From Neoceratodus forsteri (lineage: Eukaryota; Chordata; Ceratodontiformes; Ceratodontidae), in assembly GCA_016271365.2 (NCBI GenBank), contig CM057456.1, forward strand, positions 884,240,001 to 884,304,000: a stretch of DNA of 64,000 nucleotides, in the 5' to 3' direction. Of this stretch, positions 45,103-56,116 are shown one piece after another. The notes beneath the pieces were generated by a model. It worked only from the letters and a program-made list of their open reading frames with translations, had not been told where the DNA came from and did not search any database. The first letter of the stretch is position 1. Each line of letters starts with the position of its first letter. The position numbers were made by a program, and so were the translations under genes.

Positions 45103-45104
<2 letters not shown>

Positions 45105-45145
<41 letters not shown>

Positions 45146-45183
45146 TGAGAGAGACAGCTGAACCAAAGAAAGAAAGAAAGAAA
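45105..45183 (+). repeat. (GA)n and (AAAG)n simple repeats
   Basis: GA-dinucleotide tract around 45,105-45,141 followed by AAAG units at about 45,166-45,183, in the untranslated left part of the Harbinger element. Confidence 0.9.
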
Positions 45184-45364
45184 GTCATAAGGAAGGAAAG
45201 AAGGACAGAAAGAGACAAAGGGAGTGCAACACAGGTGGCACTGGAAAAGGAGAAGGGGCAGTGGGAGTGAGAGGGAGTAGCAGGCACAGTGCCAGGCAGT
45301 GCACCAGGGTGCCAACACACCCATCCACAGCCAACCACCCAGGGGGTGATGAGACAACAAGGGC

Positions 45365-46580
45365 TATGGACAGTGCACCATACATGATGGAGGCCATAAT
45401 GAGGGGTGTGAGGGAGAAGGCAGAACAGTGATGTGGTCGAGGAAGGGCCCATCGGTGGTATGCCCGACACAGGTGGTACCATGCCCACACCACATTCGAG
45501 AACTTCACAGACACAGAGATAGTGGGCCAGTACCACCTGAATAGGGCAATTCTGAGGCAGCTCTGTGAGCTGTGCAGTGAGGAGATGCAGGCACCCACTA
45601 GACGGAGTCATGCAATGTCAGTGGAGATGAAAGTCACAGCAGTCATGTGCCTGCTCACCACAGGCACCTTCCAGAGACCAACAGGGGATGCCACAGGTAT
45701 AACCTAGTCAGTCACATCATGCCTCCTCACACAGTTCCTCAACGCCCTGCTGCGACATGCTTTGGAATACATCCATTTCCCCAGCACACAGGCGGAGCAT
45801 ACAGCAGCCATACAGGACTTCCACAGGGTAGCCTGTATGCCTGGCATGCTTGGAGCCATCGACTGCACCCATGTGGGCATCTGCATGCCACCTGGCCCTG
45901 AGGGCCTTGCATACATCAACCGGAAGGGGAGCCCAAGCATCAACTGCCAGGTGGTGTGTGATGCCACGGGGCGCATCACCAATGTCTGTGCCACACACCC
46001 TGGAAGTGCACATGATGCCTTCATCTGGCACAGCTCCACGCTGTGCCACAGATTCAAATGTGGGGACATCCCCACAGGCCACCTAGTGGGTGAGTATCAG
46101 ATGGGCAAGGGGTGATGGGCAGGGCAATGGAACGGGATGGGCAGGGTGGGCATGCAGGTGAGGGCACCTGGGCAGGCAAGGGGCACAGCAAGGGCAGGCA
46201 GAGAGCTAACCATGTCCCTATCCACACAGGTGACAGTGCCTACCCATTGAGGCCCTGACTGCTCACCCCCTACTGGTGCCCGTCGTTCCTATCTGAGGAA
46301 CACTACAATGAGGCACACGCCAGGACACAGAACATCATACAGCTTGTATTTGGAATGCTGAAGGCACACTTCCATTGCCTGGACAGGTCTGGTGGAGCCC
46401 TACAGTACAGCCCCTCAAAAGCCAGTGGCCTATTCCTGGCCTGCTGCATATTGCACAACATGGCCATTGACAGTGGGATAGCTGTCGAGGCTGATGAGAG
46501 CAACAGTAGTGGGGACAATGGAGGCAATGTGCCAGAGGGTGGTGGACAGCTCCCCTCGGGCAGAGGGATCCAAGGCTGAT
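45365..46580 (+). pseudogene. Harbinger DDE transposase, two exons, two stops
   Basis: Harbinger transposase in two exons. Exon 1 ends about 46,089 with TGHLVG split by a GTGAGT donor at 46,090. The acceptor CCACACAG ends at 46,229, and splicing gives VGDSAYPLRP in frame. Motifs: helix-turn-helix-like ILRQLCELC and VMCLLTTGTFQRPTGDATG. CMPGMLGAIDCTHVGICMP follows (first catalytic Asp, about 45,855), then ATHPGSAHDAFIWHSS and GDSAYP (second Asp). NIIQLVFGMLKAHFHCLD comes next, where the family Glu of the IER.FG motif reads Gln. ACCILHNMA is the typical end. In-frame TAG at 45,705 and TGA at 46,256 inactivate it. Confidence 0.85.
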
Positions 46581-46794
46581 GAGGCAGGCCTGACAGCACC
46601 ACAACACCATCACACAGAAGCACTATGGTGCACCAAGGTAGGTGGCACCATACACATGCAAGAGCTGCACACAGGTACAGCACACAGACAGGGGCGAGCA
46701 TGGCGATGGGCATGCACACACAGAGATGTGGTGCAGGGACATGGGGATGGTGGCACCCCACCATGCACAACTGCACACAGCTGCATACAGCAAT

Positions 46795-46822
46795 GCACAC
46801 ACACACACACACACACACACAC
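46795..46822 (+). repeat. (CA)n microsatellite
   Basis: Uninterrupted CA tract of about 28 bp between the transposase and the minus-strand Myb-like gene. Confidence 0.95.
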
Positions 46823-47146
46823 TCCCACATGCCCAGGTATTGGCATGTGGCACAGATTAGAAGCATAGCACCAGTGTACAGGTGCATCCAGTGCCGGACA
46901 GCCCTCATCACGCCCATGCCACATGGGCCAGTGACCAGGCAAGCATGCACATGGGTGGCATGCAGCATGCCACACAGGTGCCACACCTGTGGTATGCACA
47001 TGCACACGCCACCCATGCATGCACCAATCAGCAGCAGCAGCAGCAGACTGGGGACAGGGTGGGCCACACATCAGGGCCGCCCAATGGATCCCTGATCACC
47101 AGATCACCACGGCCATGGGGGCAGCCATGCCAGGGCTGATCAGCAG

Positions 47147-48805
47147 TCACGTGTTGCCCACCGGTGACAGGGGGTGTTTGGAATGCCCCCCCAGGGGTCG
47201 ACCCATGGACCACAACTGGGTCCGCGTGGGGGTACGTAGGTTCCCAAACAGGCCTGCCTCAGGTGTGCCTGGGATCCCAACAGCAGAGCCCAGCATCGAC
47301 AGTGTTGGTGTCACCCGATGTCGGGAACGTGGGGTGGGCGATGCACTGTGTGGTGTCCGTGGTGGCCAGCCATGTCCTGTGGCAGCCAGCAGTGCAAAGC
47401 CATCAAAGACCACCTGTGCAATGTGATCCATGGATGCACTTGTGGCCTCCTGCATGTGGTGTGCAATGCACTCCATGGACACTGTTGAGTCCTCCAGGAG
47501 TTGTGCAATGCCCCTTTTGTGCTGCTTGGCCAGCTGGTGCACCTCCACGTGCAGTGCATGCAGCCCAGCGGTGACCTGCACCTGTTGCTCAATGGAGGCC
47601 CAGAGCAAACAGGTGTGCTCAGCCATTGGGTTGGCATCCTGGGGAGTCTGAGTGTGATGCCGACCCTTCAGTGGTGACCAGCCACACTGCACAGCCCCCC
47701 CAGGTGGACGCTGTCCAGTGGGGCCCTCTTGAGGTGTGTCCCTACCTGGCACACCAGTGGTGGAACCTGCATCCGGCTACCCTGTGCCACCAGCAGCCAG
47801 CTGCCGCTGCTCCTCCAGCTGCTGACCCATGCCCAGCACCTGTGTGGCCATACTACCACCACTGCATGACGCCGCTGTGGCAGTGCACAAGATGGCACCC
47901 GCAGTGGTGGTAGGTAGCTGGTCCCCTGCCGACAGGTCGCTGGGTACACTGCCCGTGCCTGGTTTGGGTGTCTCCCCTACTACACTGCCCATGCTACCCA
48001 GGCTCATGGTGAGATCATCATTGGTGTCGGACCCCACCCCAACCTGTGTCTCCATGCACAGGACACCACTTCTGGCATCCTGTAGGATCGCATCCAGGGC
48101 CTCGTCTGACCCCATGCCCAGGACATCTGGCTGGACAGTGGTGGTGAGCGGTGGCCTCCCAGGCCCCCGGATGCCTGAGGAGGTGAATGGCTGGTCGTCT
48201 GGGGCTGTACCAGCCTCAATGGTCACTGCTGGTGCCCCATCCTCCTCCCGCAGGCATGCTGGTGCTGGAAGACAAAAAGGCTGAGTTAGTGAACCAGTAG
48301 CCACATGTGCCCCCCCATCATCATGCCACAGCATGCTGTATGATGCTGCCATACATACCATGCAGAGATGGGTTTGCCACCTGTCTGGAATCCACTGCCA
48401 GGCACACCCTCCATGGTACTGTGGCACATGGTGGCTGCCACCAGCTTCTCCTGCACCGTGAGCAGTGGCACATCATCAGGTCCCTCTCCAGTGGCAGTCT
48501 GAGCTGCATGGATGGCCGCCACCTTCTCTTTAATCCACCTTCTGTCAGTGCCCACCTTCTTGCAGCACTCCTGCACCCACTGCTGATGGCTGCCCTGCTG
48601 GTTGACGCAGTCGGCCACCTCCACTCAGGCCCCAGCCCTTGCCTGTGGTGTGCCAGTGTGTCAGGAGCAGCTCCCTCTCAAGGTAGGCCTCAAACAGGGC
48701 ATCTGTTTCTGCTTTCGTGAAGTTGGACCTGCGCTTGTGGGCACGCCCATGCTCCCCAACCTCCTCAGGTCCCGACATGCAGCTTCCTGTGGTAATGGAC
48801 AGCAC
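47147..48805 (-). pseudogene. Harbinger SANT/Myb-like DNA-binding protein (minus strand)
   Basis: Transcribed opposite to the transposase. Starting at Met 48,778 or 48,805, it reads HKRRSNFTKAETDALFEAYL, the first helix of a SANT/Myb-like domain. After a frameshift near 48,640 comes VNQQGSHQQWVQECCKKVGT then RRWIKEKVAAIHA, the remaining helices. A probable 94-bp intron (48,358-48,265; GTATGT donor, TTTGTCTTCCAG acceptor) separates exon 2, which is acidic and Ser/Thr/Pro rich. An in-frame TAG lies at about 47,777, and a helical C-terminus (LHALHVEVHQLAKQHKRGIA) follows. In Harbingers this partner carries the transposase to DNA and the nucleus. Confidence 0.7.
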
Positions 48806-49429
48806 AGTTTGTCAGTGGCTGCAGCTCCCAGTGCCCTCCCCCATGCTGTGCCCTCTGTGGTCAGTGTGCTCCAGCAGCATGCGCAACTTACCTCACAAGG
48901 ATGCAATACCAGTCCGTGTTCTGTGCCGGTCAGTGGCACTTTTATGGCACATCATATGCAGATGTGCTGTTACGCAATGGTAATGATATGCTAATTCCCC
49001 CAGTGCGCCATGCATTGGCTGATGAGCTCATTAGCATGTGGTGACTGAATATCACGTATTTGCACCATGCGCAGTGATATTACTCCAGAGAAAGTCAGTT
49101 GGATGCACCGGAGCATGCTTTGGCACATTATGCACACATGTGTGGTGCACAGTGGCACTGTGCGCATGCTCCATGTGATGCTCCACTGCCTATTACGCAC
49201 AGTGCACTGACTGCAGAATAGCAGTCATGGCACAGTGTGTGCACCATGTCTGCTGTTGCACAGTCGGTGCACTGTGCACGGCATGCCCTGACCCCTGCAG
49301 TGAACTCTCACCCTGACCGAGCCACACACTTGGGCAACCCCCAGCCATGCCCATGTCACGTATCCATGCCATTGCGCAATTGGCAGGCACAGCGCATATC
49401 CCCCTCGGCCCATACATCTGCCGCATGCT

Positions 49430-50720
49430 GCTGCCACATGTGGCTATGTTCACCATTTTGTACCTTGGCACACAGCAGTGTTATGGCACAGTGGAGGGCA
49501 GCCCATGTGAGCAACTGGACACAGGTGGTGCTGGCCAACCTTGTGGCCTTTGTCCAGCCCCACGCACCACAGCTGCATGGTCAGGCCCCATTACAGCCCC
49601 CCCCGTGTTGCTCTCTGGGATGACATTGCTGCTGCACTAGTGCAGCATACTGGGGTGGCCAGGACTGGTGAACAGTGCTGGCACCAGTATGGGGCCCTCC
49701 TGCAGAGGGATCCAGGTCATCTCCAAAGCTTGGAGGTGCACATCAGGTGCGGGTGAGTGCCACAGCCAGGTGAGTAGGCCCAGCATGCATGTGTGCCCTG
49801 GTGTAGTACTGTGGTGAACTGTGGGCTGCCTGGCGTGGCCCACATGGTGGTGGGCTGTCATCGTGTGTATCACAGAGATGCATCACCCCCCACCGCTTGC
49901 ATTGCCCTGTTGCTATGTGGACCGCGCCAGGCAGGGGACCATACTGTACTGGGGAGGGCCTTTCCAGTGGCTGTGCACTGATGTGTTCCTGTCCTTGTTC
50001 CATTCCCAGGCTCTAAGAATTGGAGGAGAGCTGTGGCGGCCACTGCAGCAGGGTAGCAGGTGGCTGCAGGACCAGGAGGTGGCGCCAGAGTGGAGCCAGC
50101 ACCTGCAGGACCACGGATAGCAGGTAGGTATGGGCCTCCACACATCTATTGGGGATTGGTGGGGGCATGCATCTGGACATGGCCACCTGTGCTGTGTGCC
50201 ATGAGGGCTGGGTATGATTCACTGTGCTTTTTGCCCGCCACTGTGGAGCATCCATTGTACACATGTGCCAGCTGTTGGTGGGGATGGGTGTGCACCTGGC
50301 CACCACTGTTGGTGCTGTGGTGCTGCTTGGGCACTGTGTCATGTGACTGGCAATGTGCAGTCAGGTGGCTACTGTGTGGCAGGTGCCATCGATGTGCATT
50401 GTAGTGGTGTTCCGCGTTGCTGGCAGGTGTAGGTCCATCCCCCTGTGGGTGGTCTGTGCAGGCCCTCTGGGGGGGTGTTCCCGCTGCCCTATACACACAG
50501 TGGTTGGGTATGGTTCTGGGGTCACTGCACTGATGGCCGGCCCTGTCCCTTCTCCTAGGTGTCCGGAGGTGGGGGAGGATGCTGCTGTATTGCCAGCTGT
50601 TGCAGCAGTTGACATTTATTACATCAACTACGATGGAGGTGGTGATCCAGATCCACTGGTGGGTGTTTGCTGGTGGACGCCATGGATGATGCGGGGTGGC
50701 ACAGCATGGTCAACACTGAT
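49430..50720 (+). pseudogene. probable second SANT/Myb-like gene (plus strand)
   Basis: Exon 1 (about 49,430-49,752): WTQVVLANLVAFVQPHAPQL, a frameshift near 49,610, then WDDIAAALVQHTGVARTGEQ and CWHQYGALLQRDPGHLQ. This matches the W-D-I-A-A-A-x..RT-x-x-Q-C pattern of SANT/Myb-like domains in transposon partners. It ends at a GTGAGT donor (49,753). Candidate exon 2 is 50,010-50,123 (CCATTCCCAG acceptor, GTAGGT donor; an in-frame TAG sits just before the donor). Candidate exon 3 starts at 50,559 (TTCTCCTAG acceptor) and includes VDIYYINYDGGGDPDPL. Splicing is inferred from consensus only. It could alternatively come from a related transposon joined here. Confidence 0.45.
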
Positions 50721-51395
50721 GGACCCCATACCATCCCCTATGTCCCCTACTGTTCCTCCTCCACCAGTCCCCTTCCCACTGTGCAGTCCCTGTTCCCTGT
50801 CCCCATCCCTCTCAGTCCTATGCCTTCCCTCCCCCATATATGTGTATATAGTTGGCTGTTCTGTTCCTCAAAACATTGTTTTGCCCTACCTGCCTGTGTC
50901 AGTGTCTGCTTTGCAGGTGGCGTGCGGCACCATACTGCAGTGGCCCAGTGCCTGTCCATGTATGCATGTGTCGGGGTGCCTGTTGTGCTGCTCTGGGTCC
51001 CTGCTGTGTGCCGTGGTGTGTCCCACTGTGGTGGTGTCCCCCCCTTGAAAGTGGGTGTGTCGTGGGGGTGCCCATAGGTGGCCTGTCAGGGGTGTGTTGT
51101 GGGTGTGTGTGCATGGCTGCATGGTCCTGGGTGTGTTCTGCTCCAGTCTGGCTGTGTTGGGGGGGCACAGCATGTGGCCTGTGGGGTTCCCCTTGTTGGC
51201 CCTCAGTGGGCCATTGGCTCCTCCTGGTGCCTCACTACGGTGCCACTGTTGTGCACAGGGTTGGGTGCCTGTTCACACCCTGATGTGCCCAGCTGGTGGT
51301 GGCCTCCTGTGGTCTGTTGCTGTGCCTACCTTGTTCTGTTATGGGTCCCTCTCTGTGTCTTGCCTCCCCCCATTGCTCTGCTGCTGTGGCACAAC

Positions 51396-51397
<2 letters not shown>

Positions 51398-51429
<32 letters not shown>
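51398..51429 (+). repeat. (TG)n microsatellite
   Basis: Uninterrupted GT tract of about 32 bp near the right end of the Harbinger element. Confidence 0.95.
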
Positions 51430-51430
<1 letters not shown>

Positions 51431-51676
51431 ACGTGCGCCATGGTGCGCCTCTTCTTGTGCCATGGCCCACCATTCCTTGCACCATGGAGCATTGTCAGTT
51501 GCGCCAATGTGCAACTGTGCCATATTCAGCCAGTTTGCGCTGGACACTATGGCATGCGCAGTCTCTGAATATTGCTCCAGTTACGCCTGTGTGCATCGGA
51601 TTTGTGCTGCACTGGACTTGCGCTGTGCTCCAGTGCAGTTCTGAATGTCCAGGCCATAGTGCACAGCATAGAAGGT

Positions 51677-51701
51677 ACCTATAAAAGTAGGTTTTATAGG
51701 T
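51677..51701. repeat. perfect hairpin
   Basis: ACCTATAAAA and TTTTATAGGT separated by 5 bp, between the Harbinger right end and the foldback left arm. Confidence 0.85.
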
Positions 51702-52629
51702 AATCTAATATTTCTACTAATTGTTGCTGAATTAATTGAACTGTTGCTTTAAGTGTCACTAACTACACTGCATTGTAACTACTATGTAGCTATGTGCTTT
51801 CACATTTGCAGATTATATAATTACACAATTTGCCTGAAGTGTAAATACACATGTAATAGCTGTTGCAAAGTTTAACAGCAAATCTACTGTGCAACTACCA
51901 CTTATCTCTTCTGGCTGTTCTTACAAGGGTAACTACACATGAAACAGCTATTGCAAAATGTGACAGTAAATCTATTTTGCAAGTGAGTATAATGTAACTT
52001 TAGCTGGCTACACTTTAATGGACTGACTTGACAACTCTGTAGATGATGTACTTCCACCTCTGTAAATCAGTTCTTCAGAATTTACAGGTTAATAAACATG
52101 CAATCTAATATTGTTAACTGATATGTAACTGTATACTAAAATATTTCATTTGCATAATTACTGAAGAAGATGTCATTATGCTGAAATGTCAGTGGACACA
52201 TGACACGGGCACTCACAGATGTTCACGATGTATCTCCTTGAGTGCAGGCAGAAGGGGTCCCCAGCAACAGAACCGCCATTAAATGAGTGAAAACATGGCA
52301 TGAAAAACCCTGGGGACCAGTGATCACCAGACAGTGTGGTTCAACATTAGGACTGAGACAGAATATTGTCACTCTAAAATGAGGGTCCTGGACTTCAGGA
52401 AGGCTTATTTCAAGAAAATAGGAGAGTGCCTCAAGGAAGCACTAGCAGGAATAGGGGAAATGGGTGAAGTAGAGGTAAAGTGGGCAAAAATAAAGAGGTC
52501 TGTAGAGAAGACAACTGAACTCTATGTCAGGCAGGTTAATAGAGCAAGAGCAAAAAGAGACTGCTATGGTTCTCGAAGGAAGTAGCAGACAAAGTAAAGG
52601 AAAAGAAGCAAGCATTCAAAAGATACAAG

Positions 52630-54880
52630 TTGACACAGAAGGAAGAAGCTAGGGAGAGTTCTCAGGAGAAACACAGGGAGGCAGGGAAGGCAGTCAGGAG
52701 AGCAAAAGCACAAACAGAGGAAATCATAGCCAAGTCAGCAAAAAAGGGGGATAAAACATTTTTTAGGTACATTAGTGAAAAGAAGAAAAGCAAGGCAGGG
52801 ATAGTTAGACTAAAAGGGAAGGGGGGGTGGAGAAGCATGGAAGAGGACCAGAAGAAAGCAGAAATATTGAACAAGTACTTTTGTTCAGTTTTCACAATGG
52901 GAGGGGAAGGAGAATGGCCATGGATTGGGGAAAAGGGTATTAAGGGAAGGAAGGTGGACACTAGCCCTTTTATGGAGGAGAGAGTCCTCAGGGAACCGGC
53001 AAAACTAAAGGTAGACAAGGCAATGGGGCCAGATGGGATTCACTCCAGGGTGCTGAAAGAACTGAGAGAGGAACTGGCAGGGCCTCTGATGGCTTTGTTC
53101 AATCTATCATTGGAGATGCAAGAAATTCCAAAGGACTGGAGGAGGGCAGATGTGGTCCCACTTAACAAAAGTGGGAATAGGGAAGAGGCAGGAAATTACA
53201 GACCTGTAAGCCTGATGTTGGTGGTGGGCAAGGTTGGGGAAACACTACTTAAGGAAAGGATTGTGGAATACCTTGAAACTAGTGAATTGCAGGATCCAAG
53301 GCAGCATGGGTTTGCAGGGGAGAGATCCTGCCAAATAAACCTGATAGAGTTCTTTGACTGGGTTACCAGAGAGGTGGATCAGGGAAGAGCAGTGGATGTG
53401 GCCTACCTGGATTTCAGCATAGCCTTTGACACCATTCCACACAGAAGACTTGTAAAGAAACTGGGCAGCCTGGAAGTGGGTCCAAAGATAATAAAATAGG
53501 TAAGAAATTGGGGTATGCCGTGAAATGCACCAATACTAGATGGCAATTGGAAAAATGGTGACCTGAAAACAGTGAGTAAAAAAGAGCAACCCACAAAACC
53601 AGCGATCGACTAAACAGTGATCTCCGGCTTTCTCCCCCTCCCCAACTTGCATCCCCTCCAGAGTTGATTATATCTAGAATGGGGGATGTGGGGAGGTGAA
53701 GTCCCCACTAAGGTGGGTGTGGGGGGCAAAGCCACCCACAGAAACTCATTGGCAGTGTTGTCGCCTTTTTGGTGATCGCTATTATTTGAGGTTTGCTCCT
53801 TTTTGTCTCACTGTTTTCTAGTTGCCAATCACATCGAACCAGAAACTGGTTAAGTAACAGAACTCAGAGGGTGGTGGTAAATGGAATTCACTTGAAAAAG
53901 GGAAAGTTAACCAGCGGGGTGCCTCAAGGGTCAGTACTGAGACCTGTCCTCTTCAATGTCTTTATTAGTGACATTGTAGAGGGGCTGAATGGAAAGGTAT
54001 GCCTGTTCACGGAAATCTGCAAGACAGTTGACACCTTGGGGGGGGCAGAAAAATAAGGCAAAATCTAAAAAAGCTGGACGACTGGTCAAGAGTTTGGCAA
54101 CTGGGTTTCAACACCAAAAAGTGAAACATTATGCACATAGGGCACAGAACCCTAGGGCAACATATCATTTTTTTTTGGGGGGGGGGTCAGAAACCACAAA
54201 ACAGGAAAAGGATCTGGGGTTTGTCATATCTGATGACCTGACGGTAGCAAAGCAGTGTGATAAAGCAGTGGGAAAGGCTAGTAGAATGCTGGGGTACATT
54301 GGGAGGGGTATTGCCAGCAGGAAGAGGGAGGTAGTGATACCCCGTATAACTCAATGGTGAGGCCCCACTTGGAATACTGTGTCCAGTTCTGAAGGCCCCA
54401 TCTAAGGAAAGGCATAGACTGGGTGGAGGCAGTACAGAGAAGGGCAACCAAAATGGTGCATGATCTACATCAGAAGCCCTATGAGGAAAGACTCAGGGAG
54501 TTAAACATGTACTCTGTAGAGGAAAGGAGAGAAAGGAGTAACATGATAGAAACTTTCCAATAACTCAAAGGTATCAATAAGGTACAGGAAGGAGGCATTT
54601 TGCACAGAACGAGATGTTCAAGGACAAGGGGGAACGATATGAAGCTGGAAGTGGGAAACTTAGAGGGGATGTGAGGAAATACTTCTTCACAGAAAGGGTG
54701 GTGGACATCTGGAACAGTCTATCAGCAGAAGTGATGGATACAGAAATGGCAACAGGGTTCAAACATGCATGGGAGAGATACAAGGGGACTTCGGTATCAA
54801 GGCTGGGGAGGGAGGTTAAGGCCGGACATGATTTAGGGTCTACAGTGGCACAGAAAGTAGGGACCTTAGGGTAAACTAAG
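52630..54880 (+). pseudogene. CR1 ORF2 RT, 289-codon open part then broken
   Basis: The frame 52,630-53,499 is open: AILNKYFCSVFTMGGEGE, DKAMGPDGIHSRVLKELREE, AGNYRPVSLMLVVGKVGETL, LQDPRQHGFAGERSCQINLI, and VAYLDFSIAFDTIPHRRLVK with the first catalytic Asp. After the MITE it resumes [20 protein letters not shown] and [20 protein letters not shown]. The next box reads [10 protein letters not shown], where CR1 normally has LFADDTK, so the catalytic Asp pair is lost. Later parts (KEDLGFVISDDLTVAKQCD, NDMKLEVGNLEG region, VVDIWNSLSAEVMDTEM) are in other frames and reach 54,880. Confidence 0.8.
53515..53836. mobile_element. MITE with roughly 50-bp inverted ends (possible hAT)
   Basis: GAAAACAGTGAGTAAAAAAG then AGCAACCCACAAAACCAGCG on the left is matched by the complement of the right (GAAAACAGTGAGACAAAAAG, AGCAAACCTCAAATAATAGC). 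CR1 codons RNW lie on both sides, with AGAAATTGG left and AGAAACTGG right. This is consistent with an 8-9 bp target duplication with one mismatch, as in hAT elements. No ORF. Confidence 0.65.
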
Positions 54881-54930
54881 TGGGCCAAGAGGTCCTTTTC
54901 TGCCGACAGTTTCTATGTTTCTATGTTTAT

Positions 54931-55220
54931 GCACTTTAAGCTGTATGTGGAAACTGTCAGCCTGTGGAAATAATTACAGAACCTTTTTGTCCCTTGGATT
55001 TAGGCAATTGAGCCATGAAAATGTTTAAAAGACAACAGCAATGCCAACAACAAGGGTTTAATCACGTGCACTATTTGCACTTTACTGGAGTGCCTTATTC
55101 GCAAGTAAAGTTTGGGTATGGTAAGATGCTTTTACAGTCTCCTGCCTGATTTTTTAAGTTGTGCATATAGAACTGGTTGTCTTGAACTGCATGTGTAAGA
55201 ACCTCTGTTAAACAATGGCT
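54931..55220. other. foldback interior, no gene
   Basis: AT-rich; resumes repeat-unit-like sequence (TAAGATAAGTGCACAGAAAC near its end). Nothing coding. Confidence 0.4.
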
Positions 55221-55649
55221 AACATGTATTTGTAAGATAAGTGCACAGAAACTGACATTTAAAGTGTAAGAAGAATGGCAAGCAAGGTAGGAGTACAGTG
55301 TAACTGCAGGTTGCTACTAATATTTATCGACTGTCAGTGTAATCTAATGTTATTAATTGATATGCAACTATATTGTTTACTTATACTGTATAAATATTTA
55401 ATTTACATAATGACTTAGTGATTTTGTAACAGTGCTGTAGCTATTAAGAAATGTGCAGCTTCTGTGGAATTTAATGACTATTTAGCATGTATTTGCAAGG
55501 TAAGTACACAGGAACTGACACCTAAAATAAAGTGCAAGGAGGTTAACCAAGGCAGAAGTACTGTACAATGTAACTGGAGGTAACTACTATGCACTTACAT
55601 TTATCAACTGCCAATATTGTCTGATATTGTTAATTGATATGCAACTACA

Positions 55650-55872
55650 TTAGGGCTGGCAGTATAGCCTAGAGGTTAGAGTAACAAGCTGTAAACGAGC
55701 TTGGTACATCCAGCAGACCAAACCTTGGTTTGATTCTCGCAACCTCCACTTGCATACTATGTGAATCTGAACAAGTCACTTAACTGGTCAGTGCTCCCAG
55801 GTCGCCCCTGAAAACAGGCACTTGTGCCTAGTGGGCCTTACCCAGTTACCAAAGACTAAAATAAAAAAATAA
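55650..55872 (+). mobile_element. tRNA-derived SINE
   Basis: Head GGCAGTATAGCCTAGAGGTT (A-box-like) and GGTTTGATTCTCGC (degenerate B box) point to an RNA polymerase III promoter of tRNA origin. The middle has AACAAGTCACTTAACTGG, similar to the MIR/CORE-SINE core. The tail CTAGTGGGCCTTACCCAGTT ends in AAAT-type repeats. It is inserted within a foldback repeat unit, whose sequence continues on both sides. It is the most complete copy of the family in the window. Confidence 0.8.
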
Positions 55873-56116
55873 ACTATCTACCCATACAGTAAAACTCTTT
55901 CATTTACATAATTACTGAATGGCTTTTGTAGGCTGTAGTTATTAAGAAAGAAATGTGTAGCTTCTGTGGCATTTCCACAGTTAATGCCTGTCTAGCATAT
56001 ATTTACAAAGTTAAGTATGGAGAGACTGACAATTAAAATAAAGTGTGAGAAGAAGTGTAACTAAGTTATGACTACAGTGTAATTGCTGTTAACTACTGTG
56101 CACGTACATGTATTAA

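Larger units (their letters stand above)
44784..51656. mobile_element. Harbinger-type DNA transposon with transposase and SANT/Myb-like genes
   Basis: About 6.9 kb of GC-rich, TG/CA-rich sequence set in AT-rich surroundings. The left end TGTCCGGGATATTCAAAGCA and the complement of the right end TGGCCTGGACATTCAGAACT form an imperfect inverted repeat. Subterminal zones at both ends repeat short GCGCA/TGCGC motifs (44,830-44,930 and 51,480-51,620). Inside are a DDE transposase (plus), a SANT/Myb-like gene (minus) and a probable second SANT/Myb-like gene (plus). A 3-bp target duplication is not clear. Transposase plus Myb-like partner is the known Harbinger arrangement. Confidence 0.75.
52290..54930 (+). 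mobile_element. 5'-truncated CR1 LINE
   Basis: Plus-strand CR1 starting in the endonuclease C-terminus (DHQTVWFNIRTETEYCHSKM). It continues through RT and the C-terminal end to the CR1 3' terminus TTTCTATGTTTCTATG (54,908-54,925). It is inserted in the foldback-like element and is itself interrupted by a MITE at 53,515-53,836. Confidence 0.85.

Noticed and set aside
44964..45611. 217-codon minus-strand frame near the transposase
   Set aside because: It overlaps GA repeats and the transposase start on the opposite strand and has no domain.
46610..48427. Many overlapping frames on both strands in the Harbinger interior
   Set aside because: GC-rich sequence opens several frames. Only those with SANT/Myb or transposase motifs and matching splice sites were kept.
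52630..53499. 289-codon open frame as a host gene
   Set aside because: It carries CR1 RT motifs (NYRPVSL, YLDFS.AFDT) and is followed by the rest of a CR1 and its 3' end.
55650..55740. tRNA gene
   Set aside because: The A and B boxes are degenerate, and the sequence continues into a SINE core and tail.
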